Translations under genes and position numbers: made by a program
Shown: positions 42,968-52,196 of the stretch, piece by piece
Numbering within the stretch: the first letter of the stretch is position 1
Layout of the letters: each line of letters begins with the position of its first letter
NCBI RefSeq assembly: GCF_001420695.1
Contig: NZ_LJJB01000010.1
Coordinates: forward strand, 672,131 to 736,130
Source: Brevibacillus choshinensis
Lineage (GTDB): Bacteria; Bacillota; Bacilli; Brevibacillales; Brevibacillaceae
Length of the DNA stretch: 64,000 bases
Reading direction: 5' to 3'
The notes under the pieces: model-generated
What the model was told of the DNA's origin: nothing
What the model saw: the letters and a program-made list of their open reading frames with translations, nothing else
Databases searched by the model: none

Positions 42968-43695
42968 ACAGATACCTCCCTTTGTTTGTACGCAAGTGAT
43001 GCCTGAACAAATTGATGAAACAGCTTCAGGAACATCGGATGACGCTTGGTCATACACTCCGGGTGCCATTGGACCCCCAGCAAGAATCGATCTTCTGTGC
43101 TCTCTACTGCCTCTACGATACCATCCTCGGAATACGCTGTCGCTACGAGATTTTTCCCGAGAGCTTTGACTGATTGGTGGTGAAAGGAATTCGTGAAGAT
43201 CCGCTCTGTGCCAAAAATCTCATAGAGTTGAGTGTCTTTCTTGATCTGCACGGAATGATAGAATTCGTCAGATGCGGTGTGCTCCGGATAGTGTCCCAGT
43301 GTGCCAGGAACTTGACTGTAAATGTCCTGATAGAGACTTCCCTCCAGCGCGACGTTGATCAATTGGATTCCGCGGCAAATGCCAAAAATGGGCACGTTTT
43401 TCTCATACGCATTTTTAAACAGAGACAATTCATACTCATCCCGGATCGAGGACATCGAATGCAGTTCCTTTACCGGATTCTCGCCATAAAAATAAGGGGC
43501 GATATCGTTCCCACCTGTAAAGAGAATCCCGTCTACCATGTCTATGTAATCTTCGTAATTCGTTTCATTGGCAACGATGGGAATGTTGACGGGCAGTCCT
43601 CCTGCCGCGTAGATCGAATCCGTATAATTTTTGCTCACCGAGCTGTACTTGGACGACTCGGACAGGAATGTGGTCACTCCAATAATCGGTTTCAT
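42964..43695 (-). CDS. Peptidase C26, gamma-glutamyl hydrolase-like
   Basis: A 243-residue class I glutamine-amidotransferase-fold hydrolase of the PuuD type. The nucleophile Cys is in GICRGIQLINV, and the His-Glu pair in GVQWHPEC. FTNSFHHQSVKALG and LFTGGNDIAPYFYGE are typical of gamma-glutamyl-gamma-aminobutyrate hydrolases. It cleaves gamma-glutamyl amide bonds. The ATG at 43695 follows AAGGAG by 8 nt. In place of the LD-carboxypeptidase of the ykf pathway, it could split gamma-D-Glu linkages or gamma-glutamyl peptides imported here. Confidence 0.88.
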   Translation of the reverse strand: MKPIIGVTTFLSESSKYSSVSKNYTDSIYAAGGLPVNIPIVANETNYEDYIDMVDGILFTGGNDIAPYFYGENPVKELHSMSSIRDEYELSLFKNAYEKNVPIFGICRGIQLINVALEGSLYQDIYSQVPGTLGHYPEHTASDEFYHSVQIKKDTQLYEIFGTERIFTNSFHHQSVKALGKNLVATAYSEDGIVEAVESTEDRFLLGVQWHPECMTKRHPMFLKLFHQFVQASLAYKQREVSV

Positions 43696-43763
43696 CGTTG
43701 TTTCTCCTTCACGAGGCAGGGCCGAAAAGCGAATGCTCCCCGACCCTTCCCCATTCAAATGGA

Positions 43764-45422
43764 TTATTCTACGTGCGCGTATTCAAAGATGGTATGGCCG
43801 ATGTAGTTTTTCAGAACACCTTTGACATTTGGCTTCGCCAGGAATTGATCCTCGTAGAAGCGCAGTGGCATCAATGGCATTTCATCCACCAAGATTTTCT
43901 CAGCCTTCACAAAGTTCTCCATACGCTTCGCCTGATCGGAGATTTTGCGGTTCTCCTCTAGCAAGCTATCGTACTCTTTACTACTCCAACGCATGTCATC
44001 AGAGGTGTTGACACCCTCAAAAATATCGAGGTTCGTCATTGGGTCTGGATAGTCACCTGTCCAACCATCGGATGCGATGTTAAAGTTTCCATTCTCGATC
44101 TCATCCCAATAGACTTTCGATTCAAACGTTTCAATGTTCACATCTACACCCAGATTTTGTTTCCACATACTTTGCAGGGCTTGCGCGATATCTTTATCCG
44201 ATTGGCTTGCCATGACGATCATCGTGACCTCTGGAATTCCTTTGCCATCCGGATAGCCTGCTTCGGCTAACAGTTTTTTCGCTTCATCGACGTTTTCCGT
44301 AAACAGGTTGCCGACTACATCGCGATAGTCCTTGTCTTTTTGCACACCATCTGGAATACCATATGGGACCATACCAAACGCAGGTTTTTCTACGGATTGG
44401 ACAATGCTCTTGATGATTTGTTCACGGTTGATCGCCATGCTAAATGCCTTACGTACTTTGGCATCGTCAAAAGGTTTTTTGGATGCGTTGAAATCAAAAT
44501 ACTGCATCCCGATACGCGGAATCGAGAAGAACTCTGGCGTACTCTCGTATCGCTTCATTCCCTCAGGGGTCATGTTATCGGAAACTTGAATTTCATCGTT
44601 GGTGTAAGCCGCCAGCTCTGCCTCACTGGATTCGATGAACACGATTTCCAGCGTATCCAGTTTCACTTTGTCCGCTTCCAAATAGTTAGGATTTTTCTTC
44701 AGGACATATTTTTCTTTTGGCTTCAATTCACTGAGCATGAATGGACCGGTCGTCAGATAGGTCTCAGGAGATTTGGTCCAGCCTTCTTTTTCCACGGCAT
44801 CTTTTCGTACAGGATAATACGCCGTGACGCACAGCAGCTCCAGGAAGTATGGCGTTGGATTCTCCAGCGTCACTTCGAGTGTGCTTTCGTCTACAGCTTT
44901 TACGCCTACGTCTTCTGCTTTTGCTTTTTTCTCGTTGTAAGCTTTTCCGTTTTTGAGGTAGTACAGATAGAAAGCTGCACCTGAAGCAACTTCAGGGTTC
45001 AACACGCGCTTCCAGGAGTACTCAAAGTCTTGAGCAGTTACTGGCTTTCCATCGGACCACTTGGCGTTTTTGTTGATTTTAAAGGTGTACTTGGTTCCTG
45101 TCGCATCCAATTCAGAGCTTTCTGCTAAGGACGGAACAGGCTTTTTCCCAGATTCATCGATTTTATAAAGGCCTCTGAACAAGTTTTGCAGCACAATGGA
45201 GGAACGTGCATACACGTTTAACGTTGGATCCATTTCCTCCGGTTCCTTGCTTAATGCATACACGATCTTTTGCTCCACTGCCGGCTTTTCCCCTTCAGCT
45301 TTTGGAGCGGTCTGTCCCTGGTTCGGCTGACCTTGTGGTGCCGTTGTGGAACTGCTACATCCAGCAGTCACGGATGTGATCGCCAAGAGTGCTGCGAGCA
45401 CCAAGCCCATCCTCTTTTTCAT
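43764..45422 (-). CDS. Oligopeptide-binding lipoprotein (SBP_bac_5, OppA type)
   Basis: A 552-residue family-5 binding protein. The signal and lipobox read LLAITSVTAGC, then a Gln/Pro/Ala linker. Characteristic blocks include LAESSELDATGTKYTFKINKNAKWSDGKPVTAQDF (in parts), TTGPFMLSE and VRKAFSMAINREQI. The size and IASDGWTGDYPDPM segment are closest to OppA. The ATG at 45422 follows a GGGGGGACGA site. It delivers peptides to the DppBCDF-type complex encoded upstream in the same operon. Confidence 0.93.
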   Translation of the reverse strand: MKKRMGLVLAALLAITSVTAGCSSSTTAPQGQPNQGQTAPKAEGEKPAVEQKIVYALSKEPEEMDPTLNVYARSSIVLQNLFRGLYKIDESGKKPVPSLAESSELDATGTKYTFKINKNAKWSDGKPVTAQDFEYSWKRVLNPEVASGAAFYLYYLKNGKAYNEKKAKAEDVGVKAVDESTLEVTLENPTPYFLELLCVTAYYPVRKDAVEKEGWTKSPETYLTTGPFMLSELKPKEKYVLKKNPNYLEADKVKLDTLEIVFIESSEAELAAYTNDEIQVSDNMTPEGMKRYESTPEFFSIPRIGMQYFDFNASKKPFDDAKVRKAFSMAINREQIIKSIVQSVEKPAFGMVPYGIPDGVQKDKDYRDVVGNLFTENVDEAKKLLAEAGYPDGKGIPEVTMIVMASQSDKDIAQALQSMWKQNLGVDVNIETFESKVYWDEIENGNFNIASDGWTGDYPDPMTNLDIFEGVNTSDDMRWSSKEYDSLLEENRKISDQAKRMENFVKAEKILVDEMPLMPLRFYEDQFLAKPNVKGVLKNYIGHTIFEYAHVE

Positions 45423-45506
45423 ACTCGTCCCCCCGTTTTTTTGCATATTATATGAGCTGTCAGGAATGAGACAGCATTCATATCTTTGGGAATGGCAGCG
45501 TTACGG

Positions 45507-46490
45507 TCAATCGATCAAATGGCACGCCACGACGTGTCCATTCCCCATATCCCGCAAGCCGGGCTTCTCCTCCGCACACTTGCTCATCGCATAGGCGCAG
45601 CGCGTCCGAAATGCACAGCCGCTCGGCGGATTCAACGGACTCGGCACATCGCCCTGCAAGTGAATCCGTTCGCTTCGCTCGGCTGTATCCGGATCAGCAA
45701 TAGGCACGGCAGACAGCAGAGCTCGAGTATAGGGATGCTGCATGTTCGTATAAAGCTCATTGACCTCTGCATACTCCACCAGACTCCCCAGGTACATGAC
45801 GCCTACTTTGTGAGAGATATGTCTGACCATCGATAAGTCGTGGGATACAAATAAGTAGGTTAGGCCAAAGCGCTCCTGAAGCTCCTCAAGCATATTGACC
45901 ACTTGCGCCTGGATGGACACGTCCAGCGCGGAAATCGGCTCATCACAAACGATGAATTCGGGCTCGACGGCCAAGGCTCGAGCAATCCCGATCCGCTGGC
46001 GCTGGCCACCGGAAAATTCATGCGGGTAGCGGTTGAGGTGATCTGCTTTTAGGCCTACCAGCTCGATCAGTTCTTTGACGCGATCCCTTCGATCCTTCCC
46101 CTGGTAAATGTTATGTACCACCAGCGGATCACCCACGATCTCTGCTATCGTCATCCGAGGGTCCAACGATGCGTAAGGGTCTTGAAAAATCATCTGCATT
46201 TTCTTGCGATAGGGCAGCATCTCTTTGTGGTTCAGTCCACTGATCGACTGCCCGTCGTACAAAATGTCACCGGATGTTGGTTCATACAGCTTCAACAGCG
46301 TTCTCCCGATGGTCGTTTTGCCACAACCGGACTCCCCAACGAGACCAAAGGTTTCCCCTTTCATGATGCTAAAGCTGACGTCGTCTACTGCTTTTAACAT
46401 CGTGGAATTTCGGCCCAAAAAGCTTTTGTGCACTTCAAAGTACTTCTTTACATTCCGTACCTCTACCAGTCCTTGCTTGGCTTCCCCCAT
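45507..46490 (-). CDS. Peptide ABC transporter ATPase, DppF type
   Basis: A 327-residue ATPase: Walker [10 protein letters not shown], signature [15 protein letters not shown], Walker [14 protein letters not shown], and the HPY extension with a Cys cluster ([14 protein letters not shown]). The ATG at 46490 overlaps the previous stop by one base (TAATG) and has AGAGGTG 8-9 nt upstream. Confidence 0.93.
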   Translation of the reverse strand: MGEAKQGLVEVRNVKKYFEVHKSFLGRNSTMLKAVDDVSFSIMKGETFGLVGESGCGKTTIGRTLLKLYEPTSGDILYDGQSISGLNHKEMLPYRKKMQMIFQDPYASLDPRMTIAEIVGDPLVVHNIYQGKDRRDRVKELIELVGLKADHLNRYPHEFSGGQRQRIGIARALAVEPEFIVCDEPISALDVSIQAQVVNMLEELQERFGLTYLFVSHDLSMVRHISHKVGVMYLGSLVEYAEVNELYTNMQHPYTRALLSAVPIADPDTAERSERIHLQGDVPSPLNPPSGCAFRTRCAYAMSKCAEEKPGLRDMGNGHVVACHLID

Positions 46491-47488
46491 TAACTGATCA
46501 CCTCTTTCGCATGTGGCGCAGCTTTCGGATGCATGAGCCAGCACGCTGCCAGATGAGTTTCAGACAAAGATACCTGCTGAGGAGGAAGCTTCTCACAGAT
46601 TTTCATGGCATAAGGACATCTCGCGGTAAATGCACAGCCTGCCGGGGGTCTCAGCAAATCTGGAGGACTGCCCGGGATGGAAATGAGCTTTTGCTTTTCT
46701 CCCTCCGAAAATTGCGGAATCGACCGGAGCAATCCCCAAGTGTACGGGTGCTTGGGCTCATAAAAGATTTCACGCGTCGTCCCCTGCTCGACGATCGTGC
46801 CACCGTACATGACAACGATTCGGTTGCACATATTGGCGATCACACCGAGGTCATGGGTAATCATCACGATGGAGACATTCAGTTTGTTTCGAAGATCGCG
46901 CATGAGGTCGAGAATCTGCGCCTGAATAGTCACATCCAGCGCTGTAGTCGGCTCATCCGCAATCAGCAGCTTGGGAGAACAGGACAGAGCGATCGCGATC
47001 ATCACCCGTTGCCTCATTCCCCCGGAAAACTCATGAGGATACTGCTTCAGCCTTCTCTCCGGACTCGGGATTTCAACCATCTTCAAAATCTCAATCGCTT
47101 TCTTTCGCGCTTCTTCCTTGGATAGCTTTTGGTGAATTCTGAGCGGCTCCATGATCTGCTCGCCCACCGTAAAGAGCGGATTCAGGGATGTCATCGGATC
47201 CTGAAAAATCATGCCGATGTCGTTCCCCAGCATTTTTCTCATCGCTTTTTGATCTGTGTTTACGAGCTCCGTCCCATCGAACATGACACTGTCCGCTTCG
47301 AGCTTGGCATTTTGCGGGAGCAGCTTCAAAAGAGAGAGCATGGACACGCTTTTACCTGAACCAGACTCTCCTACGATCCCGATTGATTCTCCTTTGTTCA
47401 CGTGAAAGGAAATACCTCGGACCGCCTGTACCTGCCCAGCTTCTATATGAAAGGTCGTCTTCAGATTCTGCACATCGAGTAATTTCAC
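46490..47488 (-). CDS. Peptide ABC transporter ATPase, DppD type
   Basis: A 332-residue ATPase: Walker [10 protein letters not shown], signature [16 protein letters not shown], Walker [13 protein letters not shown], and the oligopeptide_HPY tail ([24 protein letters not shown]). The start is GTG with GGCGGGTG upstream. It is the heterodimer partner of the DppF-type ATPase. Confidence 0.93.
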   Translation of the reverse strand: MKLLDVQNLKTTFHIEAGQVQAVRGISFHVNKGESIGIVGESGSGKSVSMLSLLKLLPQNAKLEADSVMFDGTELVNTDQKAMRKMLGNDIGMIFQDPMTSLNPLFTVGEQIMEPLRIHQKLSKEEARKKAIEILKMVEIPSPERRLKQYPHEFSGGMRQRVMIAIALSCSPKLLIADEPTTALDVTIQAQILDLMRDLRNKLNVSIVMITHDLGVIANMCNRIVVMYGGTIVEQGTTREIFYEPKHPYTWGLLRSIPQFSEGEKQKLISIPGSPPDLLRPPAGCAFTARCPYAMKICEKLPPQQVSLSETHLAACWLMHPKAAPHAKEVIS

Positions 47489-47502
47489 GTTAACACCCGC
47501 CT

Positions 47503-48480
47503 TTATTTCTTTAACCTCGGATCCAAGGCATCCCGCAGTCCATCCCCGATGAAGTTCAGCGCAAACATCGTGACACTTATCGCGATAGCCGGGAACAGCA
47601 TTTGATAGGGCTGGGTAAACAAGGTAGGGACCGCATCATTGACGAGAGTGCCCCAGCTCGCCATCGGTACCTGAATGCCAATTCCTAAAAAGCTGAGGAA
47701 CGCCTCCGTGAAAATCGCCGAAGGAACCAGGAAAGTGACCGTCACGATAATCGGACCCATACTATTCGGGATGAGATGCTTAAACAAAATCCGCATGTTG
47801 GACGACCCTGTGGCTCTCGCCGCCAGCACGTACTCCTGGTGTTTGAGTGAAATGACCTGCGAACGTACCATTCGCGCGGTTCCGATCCAGTAGGTCAACG
47901 ACATGGCGATCAATATGCTTTCGATCGTATTCCCCAAAAACATCATTAAAAGGATAATGTAGAGCAATTCTGGAACGCCGATCATGATATCGACTATACG
48001 CATCATCACCATGTCTACTTTGCCGCCGAAGTACCCGGATATTCCACCGTAAATGACGCCGATCACCAGATTGATGGCTGCTACCGCGACACCGATCGTC
48101 AAGCTGATCCTCGCCCCGTACATAGCGCGGACGAAAATATCGCGCCCGAATTTGTCTGTACCAAACCAGTGCTCTCCCGAAGGGCCCTGATTTTGGTTGG
48201 CGATGTCCTGTCCATCGTATGTGTACTGCGAAAATATCGGCCCCAGTATGGCGGCGATGGCAATGACCAAGATGATGAACAATCCGATCATCGCCAGTGG
48301 ATCTTTGCGAAACCGGCTCCATGCATCCTGCCAATACGACTTGCTCGGTCGGGCTATCGCTTCACTCTGCCTCGTGGAATCCTCCAGCCTGACAAAGTCC
48401 TCATCAGGGAGATTCGCCCATGCCGGGTCCATGTCGGATAAAGAAACAGCCCCGTCGTTCCTTTTCGCTGCATAATTCAT
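47503..48480 (-). CDS. Peptide ABC transporter permease, DppC type
   Basis: A 325-residue permease with a long soluble N-terminus (about 70 residues), then six helices. The GPSGEHWFGTDKFGRDIFVRAMYGARISL segment (in parts) and EAA loop ARATGSSNMRILFKHLIPN define the family. It lies 14 bp upstream of the DppD-type gene in transcription order. Confidence 0.93.
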   Translation of the reverse strand: MNYAAKRNDGAVSLSDMDPAWANLPDEDFVRLEDSTRQSEAIARPSKSYWQDAWSRFRKDPLAMIGLFIILVIAIAAILGPIFSQYTYDGQDIANQNQGPSGEHWFGTDKFGRDIFVRAMYGARISLTIGVAVAAINLVIGVIYGGISGYFGGKVDMVMMRIVDIMIGVPELLYIILLMMFLGNTIESILIAMSLTYWIGTARMVRSQVISLKHQEYVLAARATGSSNMRILFKHLIPNSMGPIIVTVTFLVPSAIFTEAFLSFLGIGIQVPMASWGTLVNDAVPTLFTQPYQMLFPAIAISVTMFALNFIGDGLRDALDPRLKK

Positions 48481-48491
48481 CCTGGCTTCAC

Positions 48492-49418
48492 CTACTCTTC
48501 AATTTTTACCCGCCGGTCGATAATGGCGTAAAGAATGTCTACGATAAAGTTTGCTATGATGATGAACAGCCCGAGAAAGACGGTCAGCCCCAGGATGACG
48601 GAATAATCGCGATCGCTAATCCCCGTCACGAAATCCCTGCCGATGCCCGGAATGGAGAATACCCTCTCCACGATGAAGCTTCCGGTCAAGAGCGCAGCCA
48701 CGAGAGGCCCCAAATAAGTAACGATCGGTATGATGGCATTTTTGAGTGCGTGCTTGAAAATGACACGATATTCGGGAACCCCTTTGGCTCTGGCCGTCAG
48801 GATGTAGTCCTGGCGCATCACTTCCAGCATGCTGGACCTCATGAGTCGGGCGATGTAGGCGATCGGGCCAAAAGCGAGGCCAATGACAGGAAGAATATAA
48901 TGCTTCCAACTGGAGAGCCCGTATGTAGGCAGCAGCTTGAGAACGACAGCGAACAAAAACAGCATGAGAACGGTCATGACGAAGTTCGGAATGGAAATAC
49001 CGATGGTGGCTACGATCATCGAAGCCCAATCCGCCCACTTCCCTCTTTTAATAGCAGAAGTGATGCCGAGCAGCATGCCGATAATGAGCGCGATGATGAT
49101 GGCGATCAGCCCGACTTTTGCGGAGACGGGGAACCCTCGTGAGATCAGCTCATTAACCGTGACGTCCGATTGCTTGAAGGAGAAGCCGAGATCTCCTTGC
49201 AAAATACTTTTCAAGTAGTTCACGTACTGAACACTCAGCGGTTCATTCAAACCAAATTTTTCCTCCATCTTCTCCATGACGCTCTTGGGTACTTTCCTCT
49301 CCTCAGCTGGACTGAAAGGGCCGCCTGGTACAGCGTGCATCAGGAAAAAGGTGATAGTGACGAGGACAAACATCGTAAGAATACTCGCAAAGAAACGTTT
49401 GACGATATAACCAGCCAT
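48492..49418 (-). CDS. Peptide ABC transporter permease, DppB type
   Basis: A 308-residue permease with six helices, the N-terminal FLMHAVPGGPFSP variant of the DppB motif and EAA loop TARAKGVPEYRVIFKHALKN. AAAAGGAGG lies upstream of the ATG. It is the first transporter gene after the regulator, separated by 26 bp, so regulator and transporter are probably one transcript. Confidence 0.93.
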   Translation of the reverse strand: MAGYIVKRFFASILTMFVLVTITFFLMHAVPGGPFSPAEERKVPKSVMEKMEEKFGLNEPLSVQYVNYLKSILQGDLGFSFKQSDVTVNELISRGFPVSAKVGLIAIIIALIIGMLLGITSAIKRGKWADWASMIVATIGISIPNFVMTVLMLFLFAVVLKLLPTYGLSSWKHYILPVIGLAFGPIAYIARLMRSSMLEVMRQDYILTARAKGVPEYRVIFKHALKNAIIPIVTYLGPLVAALLTGSFIVERVFSIPGIGRDFVTGISDRDYSVILGLTVFLGLFIIIANFIVDILYAIIDRRVKIEE

Positions 49419-49444
49419 CTCGAACCGAACCTCCTTTTACGCGT

Positions 49445-50752
49445 TTACGAATTGTTCCTGACTTTTACTTCCTGAGCCAACCGTTGCAGATCAATTCGGT
49501 AAATGGGTCGCGGTCTGCCTCTTTGGCTCATTGATTCGCTGCCGATGGCTTCAGCAATTCCCTTTTCCTTCATTTTTTGAACCATTCGGGCTGCATTTCG
49601 CTCCCCCGTATTCATGCCGACACTGATTTCCCGCGTCGTCACTTCATTCTTTTGTATGAGCTGCAGCCATGAAAACAGCTTGCGCATGGAAGTGGAGACG
49701 AAATCCCCCCGTTGCTCGTCAATGAGGGAGTAATCCAGCGTATTTCGCGTCCCGAGCGGACCGAGCACTTTCATTTGATCATCGATGAGATACGCGCTGT
49801 TGCCTGAATTACGAATAGCAAAGTCGACGGCTCGGTTGGCGTTGTACAAAGCTCGTTCTACCGTTTCCCCCATCCCGATGCCCAGGTTGATCGTTCCCAG
49901 CTCCCCGCTCCCATTTTTCAGGATCGGAAAGCTCTTGAAGTCCTTGGTCACTTTCTCCACGATCCCACGAGTGGTGTACAGCGTGTACTCGCCAGGGTCT
50001 GCACTTGTCGTGGAGGCGAACAATCGCTTGCTGAAATCGGTAATTTTCTTTTGAAATCGCTCGAGGGTACCTTTCTCTTTTTCCCGACCCTGCTTACCAT
50101 CCACCGCTGGTTCAATCTTGAATTGCAGAACCGTCACTTGCGCCAGCTGTTTCTTTTGCTCCTTCACCATCCACAGTGCCTTGTCGATCGTATCGCGGAT
50201 GAGCTGCTTCGTGCTCTTAATGAAGAAGACAGGAAGGTGATTGGCCTTCAGCCGCTGGTAGACGGAATGAATGCTGGTCGCGACGACCTGGGCTTTTCCC
50301 TCTTGCCACAAAGCCATATGATGCTCGTACAGCTCCTCAGAGTTTTGGAAGCCGTCCATGTTCTTGTAGTACCAGTTGGCATTAGGTGCTTCGATTTCAT
50401 CAAAGGCTTCATGCAAATTCTTTACTGGCACACCATCAAAGCTAATGATGGGAAAGAAATGATAATGGCGATAAATTTGCAAAATTACTTTGTACAGCTC
50501 GGCTCCGTCAAAAGGAATGAACACGGAGCACGCGTGAGTGGGGATCAGGTCTTGTGTGATCAGAAACGGTACGTCTCCGCTGAAAAAGTAAACGTCGAAT
50601 ACCTCCATGGTTTCTTGGAACAAATCTCGCACATGTTTCTCCGAATCGTAGATGAGCTTGGTCGGTTCGATATACGGAAATTCCTCCAATACTTCACAGA
50701 TGTCATCAACTAAAAGCTTGGGTCCAATGACTGCGAATGACAAATGCAACAA
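49445..50752 (-). CDS. Regulator with N-terminal sensor, GGDEF-like and winged-helix parts
   Basis: A 435-residue protein. Residues about 1-190 form a sensor region shared with the truncated gene at 22620-23069. Residues about 240-330 form a degenerate GGDEF-like fold without a GGDEF signature (GTINLGIGMGETVERALYNANRAV). Residues about 355-420 form a winged helix (VTTREISVGMNTGERNAARMVQKMKEKG). The start is TTG with AGGTGATTTG upstream. It heads the second peptide-transporter operon and probably controls it. Two imperfect 21-bp repeats lie in its leader. No named family is recognised. Confidence 0.7.
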   Translation of the reverse strand: MLHLSFAVIGPKLLVDDICEVLEEFPYIEPTKLIYDSEKHVRDLFQETMEVFDVYFFSGDVPFLITQDLIPTHACSVFIPFDGAELYKVILQIYRHYHFFPIISFDGVPVKNLHEAFDEIEAPNANWYYKNMDGFQNSEELYEHHMALWQEGKAQVVATSIHSVYQRLKANHLPVFFIKSTKQLIRDTIDKALWMVKEQKKQLAQVTVLQFKIEPAVDGKQGREKEKGTLERFQKKITDFSKRLFASTTSADPGEYTLYTTRGIVEKVTKDFKSFPILKNGSGELGTINLGIGMGETVERALYNANRAVDFAIRNSGNSAYLIDDQMKVLGPLGTRNTLDYSLIDEQRGDFVSTSMRKLFSWLQLIQKNEVTTREISVGMNTGERNAARMVQKMKEKGIAEAIGSESMSQRGRPRPIYRIDLQRLAQEVKVRNNS

Positions 50753-50767
50753 ATCACCTTCTACTTG

Positions 50768-50882
50768 TCTTTAATTAGTCTGTTATTCGTAAAAAACTAG
50801 AGAAAAGGTAAAAAAACCCAGTAAATAAGACTAAATTTCCAATCAAACACATTAAAATTGTTCTCTAATATGTCTGTAATTC
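50768..50882. promoter_or_regulatory. Paired 21-bp direct repeats upstream of the regulator
   Basis: The 21 bp at 50768-50788 and at 50862-50882 match at 17 positions around the core TAATnnGTCTGTnATTC. Their 94-bp offset is close to nine helical turns, placing them on one DNA face. A partial inverted copy (ATTTAGTCTTATT) lies between. They are candidate binding sites for the adjacent regulator. Confidence 0.5.
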
Positions 50883-50893
50883 AACTTAAATTA

Positions 50894-50922
50894 ATGTTAT
50901 GCACAAAACTCTAAATTGTCAA
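50894..50922 (-). promoter_or_regulatory. Promoter of the regulator/peptide-transporter operon
   Basis: TTGACA (50917-50922), 17 bp and TAACAT (50894-50899) on the minus strand, leaving a leader of about 135 nt. The 50862-50882 repeat lies at about +5 to +25. The rest of the 331-bp spacer (50753-51084) holds no other gene-like signal apart from a terminator. Confidence 0.6.
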
Positions 50923-51008
50923 TCTATAATAAATATTCTGTATAAAATTGCGTCAGCTTTTCTTACATGACATATCCACGTCCGAAATAACTATCTCTCT
51001 TCTATATA

Positions 51009-51054
51009 TAAAAAGCCGTCCTCCCTCCGAAAATGATCAGGATAAGAGAACGGC
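51009..51054 (-). terminator. Terminator after the TagC-like gene
   Basis: GCCGTTCTC pairs with GAGGACGGC on the minus strand (one G-T pair), followed by TTTTTAT. It ends the 10-kb operon. Confidence 0.7.
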
Positions 51055-51084
51055 CATACAGCTTAGCGCCCTGCTTGCAATTGA

Positions 51085-52167
51085 TTATTCCTTGTTTTTG
51101 ATCGCCTGTTCTGGCAGTAACCGATCGATGGAAAACACGTTCGCCAATCGCAACGGAGTAAAGCTGGAGGCAAAGCCGAAGCAGAGCTCCGCTTTTTGTG
51201 GGTGCTTAGGATCAGGAATGCGAACCGCCATCCCCTCTGGCTCACGGAAGCTCATGTCATCTCCCGCTGTAATCAGTTGTTTGTCTACCACTTCACCTGT
51301 GTTCAGGTTGACTGCCGTGATGTACGTGCTGCCCGTCGGTTCCACAGAGCCACTTGTTCCGTAAGCGCTACCTTCCAGCAAGTACAAGTAGCCGCCATAA
51401 GATGCAAACCCTTGAAAAGTCCCTACACTAGGCTGTGGCACATCCGCAATCGGAGTATATTGCTTGCGCTTTACCTTATCCAGCTCGAATACACCGAAGT
51501 GAAAAGCACCGTCCTGGCGATAACGCATCGTCAGCAGTCCGTTTGCCTGATCGATATTCACGGTGGTTCGATCCACGCCCTCGATCAGTTGATGCTTTTC
51601 CAGTTCATCGGAGTCAGGTGTCAAAATCTTTCCGTTTTCAAAAGGAAATCTCGCGAGCTGTGTTCCCCACCCGCTGCTGCCTTCGGTGACGGAATCGGTC
51701 TCTATCCATAAATAGGTCGTATCCCCTACTGCTTCTACACCCATTTGGACGCCATGACCGAATCCTTTCAAGAACATGTAGCCCAGCTTATTTCCTTCCA
51801 GATCCAGCTGAGTTAACGTCATGTCCCCGTTTTTATCGCGCTGCGCTCCTGTGACGGGGCCGTTTTCTCCCGGTAGCTGCTGACCTCCTGCCATCAATTG
51901 CAGCACGTACATTTTCTTGTTCACGTCATCGACGGCAAAGGATTGCATGACCGTCCCATTGTGCAATTCTGTATTCCGAACCAGCTGCGTCGCGGGCTCG
52001 GAAAGATCAAACACTTTGGACTTTAACGGCGATTTTTCCGCATGTACGTTTGGTACCGCAGACACAAGTAAACCTACAACCGCCAGACCCGTCACAAGCT
52101 TTGCTACTCGATTTCTATGGACCAGTGTGTGTAATAGCTGCTTGCTCTTCTCGGTAAAGAGATTCAT
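51085..52167 (-). CDS. Secreted TagC-like beta-propeller protein
   Basis: A 360-residue exported protein with a signal peptide ending near VHA-EK (residue 44) after a basic N-terminus. MQSFAVDDVNKKMYVLQ, MTLTQLDLEGNKLGYMFLKGFGHGVQMGVE (in parts) and TTYLWIETDS resemble TagC/P68-type propellers and the so-called teichoic acid biosynthesis protein C of actinomycetes. TagC is linked to the tag locus but has no proven enzymatic role. Here it closes an operon with a TarJ-like dehydrogenase and glycerophosphodiesterase, so it may bind teichoic acid outside the cell. AGGAGG precedes the ATG. Confidence 0.75.
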   Translation of the reverse strand: MNLFTEKSKQLLHTLVHRNRVAKLVTGLAVVGLLVSAVPNVHAEKSPLKSKVFDLSEPATQLVRNTELHNGTVMQSFAVDDVNKKMYVLQLMAGGQQLPGENGPVTGAQRDKNGDMTLTQLDLEGNKLGYMFLKGFGHGVQMGVEAVGDTTYLWIETDSVTEGSSGWGTQLARFPFENGKILTPDSDELEKHQLIEGVDRTTVNIDQANGLLTMRYRQDGAFHFGVFELDKVKRKQYTPIADVPQPSVGTFQGFASYGGYLYLLEGSAYGTSGSVEPTGSTYITAVNLNTGEVVDKQLITAGDDMSFREPEGMAVRIPDPKHPQKAELCFGFASSFTPLRLANVFSIDRLLPEQAIKNKE

Positions 52168-52196
52168 CCTACTACCTCCTGATTTTCATTCCGTGG

